From assembly GCF_910592395.1 (NCBI RefSeq), contig NC_088322.1:14069431-14133430 (forward strand): DNA of 64,000 nucleotides. The letters are read 5' to 3'. Shown piece after piece: positions 25,531 to 35,234 of the stretch; position 1 is the first letter of the stretch, and each line of letters starts with the position of its first letter. Under the pieces are notes generated by a model. That model ran no database searches. It was not told the DNA's origin and saw only the letters and a program-made list of their open reading frames with translations. Made by a program: the position numbers and the translations under genes. Origin of the DNA: Lineus longissimus. Lineage: Eukaryota; Nemertea; Pilidiophora; Heteronemertea; Lineidae.

Positions 25531-25985
25531 TTTGATTGCTTGGAAGCGATTCTTGCAATCAATGAATGACAGAAAACTAAGATTATCATCCAAGTGGGCA
25601 GCATCTTCCAAGGGACTCCAGCCCCTCTCACCTCTGCCCAAAGATCACACTTTCGTCAAAGAGGAAGACAATAGTCCTGAGGTTTTCTGTCTTAACAAAA
25701 TCCGAACTCTCAATACTGTATGATTATCTCAAAAAGAGACTTCCCAGATTACATGTACATGTACATTGTTAGCATTGATTTCCCCTGTATGTAAATATAG
25801 CGACGTCATGTCGAGACGTATAAAAATTTTATTGATAATCTCGGTAAATGTGGAAGTTCGCTGACATAGCTGCCAGGTATCGATCTGTGAATCGCTGACT
25901 TGTTGTAACAAGCTATGATTTGACATGGAGTCGTCGTGTATTTTCGACTTAATTAACGATGTGCTTATGTCAGTGGAATAAGAAA

Positions 25986-26210
25986 TCACTTAACCCTCAT
26001 GTTTTGTGTCATTTTTCTTAAGCCTGAGTTGTTGGGCTGAGGTGGATTGTATCCCGAAGAAATCATCTCCTTAAGTCCAGCCATAGCAGTGATGAACACG
26101 TCACGTAGCGTTAGAATGACATCGCTAGAGCTCACCGCGGAGACAGCATTCAGCAATTCATATCTGTAGGCCAACAAGTCAGTTTTCATGATGTTGTATG
26201 ATGCTGCACT
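25986..26210 (-). CDS. Unrecognised minus-strand frame (67 aa), possibly an exon
   Basis: The frame includes MKTDLLAYRYELLNAVSAVS and ends at TGA (25986-25988). A GTAGTGCAG acceptor-like motif lies about 15 bases upstream of the ATG. The composition (alternating charged and hydrophobic residues, few Cys) is that of a soluble helical protein. No homologue was recognised and no partner exon was joined. Confidence 0.22.
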   Translation of the reverse strand, partial: SAASYNIMKTDLLAYRYELLNAVSAVSSSDVILTLRDVFITAMAGLKEMISSGYNPPQPNNSGLRKMTQNMRVK

Positions 26211-26416
26211 ACCATATCTTGATCATCGAAAAGAGTCTTCGGTTTCAAATGCAGGATCATTTGCAAGTCTTATCACCGCATTGAAGATTCTGTGATATTG
26301 TGTTAAAAAAGAATTTCTTGGATGGATGAAAAACTACGATAAGAGATGTGAAGATTTCTGATAAAGATAGTATCAGGTAGAAACCAGATCAGGAATCGCT
26401 CACTTTAAGAGGATCT

Positions 26417-26869
26417 TTGTCAGTTTTTGTCCCCAAAAATCCTCGAGATACTCTGGAATGGAAGTTGGGAAAGTGGACTTGGTTGACTTTGATGCAGATA
26501 GTTTGTTGTGCTGTCGATTTACGTGCCACTGACTGCATCTTTCATCCACCTTCGAAAAAGAACTGTGATTTTACCTGCTTGCTTGAGTTCAATTTTGGAT
26601 GCGAAGTCATACTATTAAAAAGAAAAGAATTATTCAGCCATTGTGTCATTATGATAGGAGTTCATTCAGTAATGCTCCTTATTTCAAATCACGATGATGA
26701 AAGTTTAGAGTACGCTCCTGGCATGGGGCAAAACCAGTATCCTGAATTGCTGCGTTGGTTGCTGGTCGTGAAATTCCTGAAGTGTTCTCACAGCAAAAGC
26801 TTGGGGCAATACCAGCAGGCTTCACCTCCATTCCTCATGAAACATATGATTCGTGCAGCTCTGGCCTGA
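26417..26869 (+). CDS. Unrecognised 150-codon reading frame
   Basis: An open frame from 26417 (non-ATG start ) to TGA at 26869. No signal peptide, domain or repeat was recognised, and the minus strand is also open in parts. A frame of this length can arise by chance, so I give it low weight. Confidence 0.15.
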   Translation: MSVFVPKNPRDTLEWKLGKWTWLTLMQIVCCAVDLRATDCIFHPPSKKNCDFTCLLEFNFGCEVILLKRKELFSHCVIMIGVHSVMLLISNHDDESLEYAPGMGQNQYPELLRWLLVVKFLKCSHSKSLGQYQQASPPFLMKHMIRAALA

Positions 26870-27619
26870 TGCTATTTGGGTTATTATGATAGAAGTTGAT
26901 TCAGCTTGCGTAAAGTGTTTTCTTTCTGCTTATCGTATTTATTCGTTTACTTCCTTAGCCTTGTACATACAAATTCCACGCTTGTAATATTGGGACGATT
27001 TATACAAAATTATAAATAAAGAAGAATTTCATACCAGTTTTGAGGAAAATTACCTCGTGAGGTTTTGGTTTATATCTTGCTCAACATATATGATTCACAT
27101 TAACTTGAGTTAGTTTGTTCTGCGCAGTGTTGTAAAATCATATGTGAAATGTACGTATAATGTGAACCTGGTGCTTTTCTCATCTCAACTGGACTTGATT
27201 ATGATGACGATGTACATTGATAGCCTATCATGTATACGAATACCCAACTTCAACGTCAAAGTGGATGAAACGCAAACATACTCAAAATCAATCTAACATG
27301 ACATTCCTTTACAATACATGCATGCACTTACACATGCAAAATGTACAGGTATGGCTATCAATTCAAGGTGAATAAACTGTGAAGTCTTTACAAGTTGTAA
27401 TACATGCAGAAATCTTGATGTAAGACCAGCTGGTTTTCGCCAAAGGTACCTTCTCAAATCTGTACATTCTGATGATAAAGAGGAAAGGCGTACTTGTGCG
27501 TTGGATGATTCGATATACAGCGTCGATGGATGTATGAAAGTCGTGAGGAACTCGGGAAGTGAACTTGTGTGGAATTTCATGAGGAATTGGACTGGTAGTG
27601 TGGACATTCATGAGGAAGT

Positions 27620-27873
27620 GATTTGCTGCGTGGAAATTCATAAGGAAGTGAACTTGCAGTGAGGAACTACATGAGGAAGTGAACTTGTGGTGAGGAAATA
27701 CATGAGGAAGTGAACTTGCAGTGAGGAACTACATGAGGAAGTGAACTTGCAGTGAGGAACTACATGAGGAAGTGAACTTGTGGTGAGGAACTTCATGAGG
27801 AAGTGAACTTGTAGTGAGGAACTACATGAAGAAGTGAACTTGTGGTGAGGAACTTCATGAGGAAGAGAATTTG
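27620..27873. repeat. 31-bp minisatellite, about eight units
   Basis: Units read GTGAGGAACTACATGAGGAA followed by GTGAACTTGCA, with variants (CTTGTGG, GGAACTTC, AGAGAATTTG). Degenerate copies extend left to about 27555. The unknown minus-strand gene below reads into the array for its last codons. Confidence 0.85.
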
Positions 27874-28653
27874 TAATGTGGAAATTCTAATGGAATACGA
27901 GTCAGAATAAGATGATCCGTCTCTGATGAAGTATGTGTTTGTGTGGTTCGATCTTGTTTTGTTGCCATGAGTTTGAGACAAAGTTGATGACTTCAGCGTT
28001 TGACATTCATCCAGATCCTTCTCGCGTATGCCTATGAGTCTTTGAGCTGTCAAGGAAATTTTGTTCAACACCTTCTGGAACTTGACGCAAAAATCATCAG
28101 GCACTCCCTCTCTCTGGGGCGCTCCGTCTTTCTCAGACCCCTGGATCCACTCGTGGTTGGTGATTTCTTTCCAGTGCCTCCAATGACATGTATGGCACAA
28201 CCCTCTTCCTGCACAATTCTTCACCATCTGCTTTCTTTCCTTCGTATGGTCAAGGTCCTTGTTGTCACGCAACCCAGGATGAAATTTGTCAAGTGTCTGA
28301 TATCAAAAGCTCATTCCTGTTATTTAGCTGCTTGGATTAATAATACAATCCTCGTCATGATCAGCCCTTTATCAGCCAATCTCGTTGTTACTGTTGATCC
28401 TGTGGAATTATCTGCTTGTGTCATCGATTTCCCCTGGGCGGAATTCGTAATAAAATTTGCAAGTATGTATTTGCCTAATAAGGTCGCTGACTGTGATCAG
28501 TCCTTCATTAGTGACCAGTGGCCTGGTCAGCGTTTGTAGCACATTACAAATAATGGCTTGGTTCGTCCAAGGTCTCTGGGTATAACTTACAAAGGTCTTT
28601 GGTCTTTCTTGAGAGAACAGATGGGGAGAGGGTAGCCCTTTCCTAGTGACCAT
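27793..28653 (-). CDS. Putative two-exon gene of unknown family
   Basis: Exon 1 (28653-28591) starts at ATG, encodes MVTRKGLPSPHLFSQERPKT plus F, and ends at a strong donor (TTT|GTAAGT). After a 294-bp intron ending GATATCAG, exon 2 (28296-27793) continues in the same phase to TGA, for 188 residues in total. Exon 2 has a Cys/His cluster (GLCHTCHWRHW), a charged helical middle (QKVLNKISLTAQRLIG) and a C-terminus encoded by the 31-bp minisatellite (repeats of FLTTSS/KFTSS). No family was recognised. The plus strand over the same region is also open for 179 codons (28000-28539), so the strand choice rests on the matching splice phases and the more soluble composition. A decayed partial copy lies at about 28850-28910. 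Confidence 0.35.
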
Positions 28654-28849
28654 GATACTGTGACGCGGTAGTATTCTTCTACCAGCTGACTGATGAAAGA
28701 TTCAACCTTGCAAACCAAGTGTACAAAACGGTGTTGGCTAGAGGCTGATCTAGGGGGTGGCACTCCAGATGTGTGCTCTCACTAATTTGCAAGAAATCGG
28801 TGATTTTGCACACCTTGCCCACAAATGTTATTGGGATATTGCACATGAT

Positions 28850-28912
28850 ATGTCACACTCTCTTTCTCAGGGGCACCCGTCTTTCTCTGATTCCTTGATC
28901 TGCCTTCAAAGA
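28850..28912 (-). repeat. Decayed copy of part of the 28.1-kb exon
   Basis: CACTCTCTTTCTCAGGGG, followed by CACCCGTCTTTCTCTGA, parallels 28101-28150 in the same orientation (CACTCCCTCTCTCTGGGG, then CGCTCCGTCTTTCTCAGA). The corresponding minus-strand frame is broken by a stop. Confidence 0.5.
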
Positions 28913-29668
28913 CAATGTTGAATGGAAGCCAACTCTGGATTCCAAGATTATTTTCCAATTCCGTTTAACGAGTCTAAACTAATGTATTATAGACTCGTTT
29001 GCTCAAATGAAAAATACATAGCTTGATATTTGGTGCCAGCTGGCTGCTCTAATTTGTTAATTTCTGCATCTGCTGAATCCAGTTTCCAACTTCAAATATT
29101 GTATCAGAAAAGATAAAACTGCTATTACCATAAAATCAGAACCGGTTGTGCCAATGATCCCTTATTCAAATTGTGTGTGTGGGGGTGGGAAGGGGGTGCC
29201 AGTCCGATAAAAGGGCACATTTCCAGTCATGGTTACTTCAATCTAGCTGACTCAATCCGATTTAATACTAATAGCTGGGGAGCTGGTCACCTAAGTCTAC
29301 TGAAAGGCCCAATATCATGCTGGAAGATCCTTCATCTGGGTGAGGTATGTGTCACTGCCTTTTCTATGACAATGCCATGTGACTTCAACCGAGGTCACTC
29401 TGAGCATCTTTCGTCTACCACAGGCTTTTCATGCCCAACCTGTATGATCTGAATCCTGCATGCCCTGGGATAGACAATCGGCACAAAGAGTCTCAGTTGA
29501 AGTCTCCTTCAGTGACTGTAAAGAACCAGGATACTCTTTCTTTGGGTCCAACGCCGATTCAATTACAAGACTTGGATCAGTGCAAAGTCGATACCAGCCT
29601 GAGCCCAGGTAGACCAGCAGACTTGCTCAGTAGGACCATGGATGAGGGAGTACTCAAACTCATCTTGA
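28913..29668. other. Intergenic stretch, no supported gene
   Basis: Nothing was recognised apart from short open frames on the plus strand. Confidence 0.35.
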
Positions 29669-29858
29669 GTAGTCCTGCCTGATAAGGTGGGGGATTGCAA
29701 CGCTGGTTCAACATACTCGATCAGAAGTCCTGCCTGATAAGGTGGGGGATTGCAACGCTGGTTCAACATACTCGATCAGAAGTCCTGCCTGATACGGTGG
29801 GGGATTGCAACGCTGTTAAACATACTCGATCAGAAGTCCTGCCTGATAAGGTGGGGTA
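29669..29858. repeat. 55-bp tandem repeat, about 3.5 units
   Basis: Units begin AGTCCTGCCTGATAAGGTGG, then GGGATTGCAACGCTGGTTCA and ACATACTCGATCAGA. Unit starts at 29671, 29726, 29781 and 29834; the third unit is 2 bp short (GCTGTTAAAC). Confidence 0.92.
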
Positions 29859-31024
29859 TTTTGGATTGGGAAGATGTTCACTACTACTAGACTAGGACAT
29901 GTCCTTGGGAAGGGCACGTTAGCTTGACCACGGTACGGTTCTGATCTGATGTTAATTCACTCCATGTCCACGCTGGATCAACAGAACCATATCGCTATCA
30001 TTTTGGATTAACTGGTTGCAATGACGAGATTTGTCTTCCTTCCAGTCTCTGATGCCTCTAGGCTGTTCCGTATTTTACGACAGGCCGCCTACAGTCGGCC
30101 AGGATCAATGGCACGATGGAGTTAATTTTGTCTTGTTTGTATCGTAGACTGACGAGGTGTCATATTTATTGGATATTTCTATACCGACACCGCTCAAATA
30201 TGCCATACCGATACGATATTTGTTCGAGTATGTGTGTCGTCCTTTGATGATAAAACATAACAGAGGATGCCATGTTATTATTACGTATGGATTTTGGATT
30301 ACATTACGTGGGACTTGTGAGGATTTGTTTGATTCTGTTAGTCAATTTCTGAACGAGTCTAGCTATACCGGTGTGCATGTACATGTGCGTGGCTTACGTG
30401 TGTACATGTTTGTGTACAATCTGCTATGAAGATTGGATTTTAGTCATTCCTAAATTTCATTATGTCAGTTTCATTGGCGTCTTGGATTATTTAGGCCTGT
30501 TCTTGTGATAGTTTGAGTTATTGGGTGATATGGGTGATGAGCTCATATTGAACTTCTTAGGATTTTTCCGCTGGAATTATTTTGTGGTAAAGGTCAAACC
30601 TCAAAGGGAAATTCCATTGACTGTCAAGGTATTCAGTTTTGCTGCAGTTGTATGCTATAGAGTTTAGTACTGTATTTTGATTTACGGAGCTGTCTTGTCA
30701 TTTTGCTATCAAAAATCAAACTTGCAGAGGTGGATTCTGCCAAATCTAGTACAGTAGGTTTGGTCTGAAAGGGGGTGGCACTTTCATTTGTGTTCAGTAC
30801 TGTTTTTTCCCTGTGCTTGTATAGTTAGTCCTGCATCCGGTACAGCAGTTTTCCCTAGCAGGGGAGGGCGGTCTGTTGAGACCTGCACTGTGCTGTCGTT
30901 CAAATTGACAATTTGCATCTTTCATGAGTAAGTCCCAGCAGGTTTTCTTTTATACCTGCTTATCGCTTCTCACTCTTGTCATTGAGTCAGCAGAATCTTT
31001 TTATATCTATTGACCTCAGCCCCA
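29859..31024. other. Intergenic stretch, no supported gene
   Basis: No domain, RNA gene or clear repeat was recognised. The open frame 30157-30429 is short and unremarkable. Confidence 0.35.
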
Positions 31025-31810
31025 GTGTATAGATTAGCTTATTTGTCTCATCAGCCTGGTGTCGTATAGCAAACGCCTTCATAATGTATAGCCCATTTGC
31101 CTTGGTTACATGGCGTGTTGGTGTGGTCCCTCTCGGAAGCTGTCATCTTATAGCTAGCTAGCTGTAGGGAAACTGTCGATTGACTGCTAGAATCACAATA
31201 CATGCAATATGGAGGTTTTCATGGATTACCCTCTATTACTGGTGATATGTTGGAATCCATAAAAGCTGTTTGGGAGGTCTTTTTTGTTTCTTGGATTATA
31301 GCATCTAGAGTGAATTTAAAAAAAATGCTTCTCAAACGTGAGGGCAAGTGAGGATTGAATGAGTTCTCCAGGCAGATAAGTTTCTTCCGTCATTGCAATG
31401 TCGTGATTTTGATTGACTTCTTAATCTCAATATTATTGTATAGATTTACTGATTTGCCACGCCAGCCTGGTGTCATATAACATACTCCTGCATAATGTAG
31501 AGTGTATTTGCCTTGGTTACACAGTGTGCTGTGGTCCCACTGTAAAGCTATCATCCTCTCGCTGTAACTGGCCTATTCTTGACGACATGAAACAGGATTG
31601 GACAGTGGATGATCCTGTTCCGTGGTGAATGATCGTCAGGGACTTCTTGCCACAACTGTCCTCCCTTACAAGTGGAACTAGCCTGCTTTGGACTGCTGAG
31701 AATACCAATACTTCTGCCGATAGGATTAGGCTGCTCCAAGTCAATTGGAATTGGAATCTGTTCAAGTGATCTTTTTGTGTTCGTGGATTATGGCATCACT
31801 GGAATGGATA
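31025..31810. repeat. Two diverged copies of a several-hundred-bp duplication
   Basis: The block at 31025-31165 (TGTATAGATTAGCTTATTTG, CAGCCTGGTGTCGTATA, ATTTGCCTTGGTTACATGG, GTGGTCCCTCTC) is repeated at 31438-31570 (TGTATAGATTTACTGATTTG, CAGCCTGGTGTCATATA, ATTTGCCTTGGTTACACAG, GTGGTCCCACTG). A following block (TTGGATTATAGCATC, 31290) recurs as GTGGATTATGGCATC (31783). Offsets of about 413 and 493 bp imply an old tandem duplication with indels. Confidence 0.7.
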
Positions 31811-34800
31811 CTATTTGAAAGATGCGATGGATGTATTGGTTGACTTGGCTTTTTTTTCATGGAAGTAGTGCTTTGTCATGGTTCAAAAGGACAGGCAGTC
31901 CATGTTACAGTAGTCTTCAGCCTGTGATTTCTAAGTATAAAAAGTATGAAGTCTTTTACAGGAGTAATGTCATATCGGTGTCATTAAGGCTTACAGACTT
32001 CAAAGCTAAAGTACATAATATATTCATTTGTCGGTTGCCATACAGATATTATGGATTACGCTATACATAGCATTATGCTATACCAAGCATGTACAACGTG
32101 ATTAAAGGCTGTGGCATTTTTATGCTAGCGTACCCTAGATGGTGGTCTGTTTCGTATCTGTTAGCATTTTAGATTTGATCAGGTTGAATTGTGATGATTT
32201 TACATTATATTGGAATCAGTCTGAGCATTGCCTGATAGTTATGTTGTCTCCCAACGGTGGGGCTTCTGTGGAACTGGCTGATTTCAATACTGGTTTTGCC
32301 CAGCTGTGAATTACACACACAGCTATCAAATACTCTTACATGTACTCTTACAATTTATTATGTTCCCAAATTCAGATTGACGGTTCGACAGTGTAGTGTT
32401 CTGTTCCCTTATCACTATCAACTGTCATTCATTTTCGCTGTTGGAGATAAACGCAGCCAGATATTCATGCCGTCTTTCATGAGGATTTGGTAACTACTGG
32501 TTACAATTCATGGCTCGCGACTGTAACACAAATATTCTTGAGGTATTTCGGGAAGCTGTCACATTGATATTTTTTCACTGTTTATTTGTGTACTAATTCA
32601 AGAGGCAATTTAACTGCGTAGATGGCATCAAAGCTGAATAAGCTTTTGACAAAATAAAAGAACATTTCAGATTTGAAAGGAACTACTGCATTTTCAAGTG
32701 ATTCCCAAGCGGCATGAAGCTTGATCTTTTTTCTCGGGGGCAAGGCAAACCAGGTCATTCACAGGCCCCTTCCCTAACATGCAAAGGGGTAGTCACTCTG
32801 TGAAAATGACCCGATGCTTCAGACAAGGTAACAAACGGGGATGACCATGTCAAAGTGAAAAGAACAAGTTGGTCTGCCTCATACTTTAGGCATACTGGAT
32901 TACAGTCTTGGTAATATGATGAAAAAGGAGATCTCACATCCCTTGTTGACAATACTTTGAAGAAACCATCTCATGTTCTTAGTAATCCAAATGCCAGTGG
33001 CGTAAGATGACATATAAGATAAGGAGCGTTGCCTCTGTAAGAAACATATCAGATTCTTTTGAAAAGGGCAAATCACTACGGAGATGAGATGTCAATTATG
33101 GAATAAGATATTTGTTTTCGCTACTCAAGAAGGTCATTTTATGGAGTTCGTTGGGTCGTTCAGAAGCCATCAAAATCGGTACCATTTTCTTACATTCAGG
33201 AGGACTAGTTCTGTTTGGTGATTTGGCCCGGTATTTTAAATGCACTTTTTGTTCATCTTTCCATGAGTCGTTTTTAAACTGCTGTTCCTACTGGAGAGGC
33301 TGCCGACTGTGATGGCTTGCTTTCAGGACCAGTGGCGACATCTTTAGCCAAATGTACGACCCGCAAATTGATGTGAAAAGTTACGGATTGTCAAAACCTG
33401 TTGGCATGATCATTGATTGAAAATTATCTGGTGAAATCGTCGTTTCTGATTAACCAATCCTTGAAACCAATTTGTGAACATAGCTACTCTTCTTCCTGCT
33501 CATTCTTTCTTCCATGCCTCTATTTATGGATTGTGTGGGCTTCACCATGTCATAACACATTGATCTTCCTCGGAAATTTTATGTTCCACGTTTGTGCCTG
33601 GATGCAGCAATACTGTGGATGTAAAGGTACTCGATGCATTTACAACTTTCCAACAAAACTCGGCTTCTCTCTTGTAACGTGGAGAATAGTTCTGGCTTCT
33701 TTTCTCAAGGAGATTGTTGATGTTGTTTAGAATTTATGTGTGGAATGTTTACTTTGTGCTTGTAACTACATTTTGTATTAGCCAGGTATGGCATTTTTTG
33801 CTCACATTGCAAAAGTTTGTGCCTGGCCAGTTCTGGGTTTTATCTTGAGGGAAGATTCAATGGAACTGTAGCTGAGTCTAATACAGTTTTTTGCTTCTTC
33901 ATGCATCTTTATCATCCAATATCTCCGTCTGTCAGTGATTTGTGGCGACTTTTCATGATTACCATTTACCTCTTGCATGTTTTGTGGTAATGTTAATACA
34001 TTGGTGATTCTAATCGGAGGACGTTCCAATGCCTATTTACTTTCGATGCGATTTTCTGCTCTCAATCGAGCACTGACATATCTCCAGTTGCCAGCAGCAA
34101 AAAAAGCTTTAATGGCATGATATCTGCGTGTTTAGTTTGACGTAATTCCTTTCTTCATATCTCTGGCGCATACATATTTCATCCAATCGTCATTCTCTTC
34201 TAAGAGATGTGAAGAGTTCTTGTCGGGTTTTTCTCGGCCTAATGGAGGATGTGGAAAAATAATTCATAACATTGTGAATCATGTAATGCATTAGAACAGT
34301 GCATGTACCCATACATGTTCGGGCATGTAGGTGATAGGGGGTAGTTAGAGAAACTTGTAATAATCAATTGGCTCAAAATGATGTCAATAAAGTCACAAAT
34401 AATACCATCAGATTGCATGTGCTCACTTAGTGCTTACTTACAAATGGTCATTGCCAGAATTGGTAACATTTTCTATGTCACCTGTTGTCATCAGTCCCCA
34501 ATTATACTTATAGTCAAAAGTTGATTATAATAAGTTTCTGAAAAGGTTGGCTATTTGCATTCGGGCAGGATTGTACCACTACATGTCACAGAGGAATCGG
34601 TTACTTTGAGATTTGAGTTTGGATATCTTTGAATTTAAGTGGCGTTTTTAGTTCCATGCTGGGAAGAGAGGTTTTGTGTCTGAAAATTCGTATGAATATT
34701 TTTTCCCCCGACAACTCTTAAAAGAGTAATTTTTTGTCGGAAAAGTTTTCTTCAATACTTATTGTCTCTTCACAGTCAGGAAAATTCTGAGGAACACAAC

Positions 34801-34987
34801 AGGATTTGAAAGTGCAGCTTCCTTCGAATAAATGTCTGGTATTTTGGATCAGAAATGGAATAAATAGGATTAAAATTGACAAATTGTGGCTTTATATGTT
34901 TGACTGAAGATAATGGAATACTCCTCCTTGGATTATTTATGTAAGATTGAATCGAAACGACAACGTTTGAAATAAACGGTTTCCAGG
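31811..34987. other. Region upstream of the first TRIO coding exon
   Basis: No coding exon was recognised. The frame 33413-33730 (+, 105 codons) is hydrophobic, and 33802-34029 (-, 75 codons) is charged; neither was recognised. TRIO non-coding first exons and promoters probably lie here or further upstream, since the coding exon is preceded by an acceptor-like TTTCCAG at 34981-34987. Confidence 0.35.
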
Positions 34988-35011
34988 AGAATTCAGTAAA
35001 CCTCAGGGATA

Positions 35012-35234
35012 ATGGCTCTTTGGAGAAACGTCGAACTCAACATAGACAGGATTTGGGAGTACAGTAGCTATGAATCTCCATATGATGCCCAGCCTTCACC
35101 TAGGCTAGGGCGCTATGGGGCATCCGGAGGGGGTGGCTACTTTAGCCCGTCTCATTTTAGCCCTTCTCATAGCTATAGACGTCAGGCATCATCCGGGTCG
35201 CGTGACTTGCAGGTGGAGGCGTATTACTGGTCAG
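35012..35234 (+). CDS. TRIO: TRIO exon 1: lineage-specific N-terminal tail
   Basis: ATG at 35012 has an in-frame TAA 15 bases upstream (34997-34999), which fixes the start for this transcript form. The 74 residues begin MALWRNVELNIDRIWEY and then become Ser/Tyr/Gly-rich (GASGGGGYFSPSHFSPSHSY). RRQAS is a basophilic-kinase consensus. The exon ends TCA G|GTAAAT in phase 1, matching the acceptor at 37437, so joining gives a Gly codon and then TRRSETVRAAEVVPLLRER. I do not recognise this tail from vertebrate TRIO or Kalirin, which have different alternative N-termini. Confidence 0.75.

Noticed and set aside
25301-25723. 140-codon plus-strand frame
   Set aside because: It runs through the tRNA-derived repeat at 25430-25530 and a G tract; no protein features.
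28000-28539. 179-codon plus-strand frame
   Set aside because: It overlaps the minus-strand two-exon model, which has phase-matched splice sites and a more soluble composition; the plus strand gives a hydrophobic, Cys-rich text typical of an antisense shadow. Not fully excluded.
33413-33730. Hydrophobic 105-codon frame, possible membrane protein
   Set aside because: T-rich DNA gives hydrophobic translations by default; there is no family, splice context or poly(A) signal.
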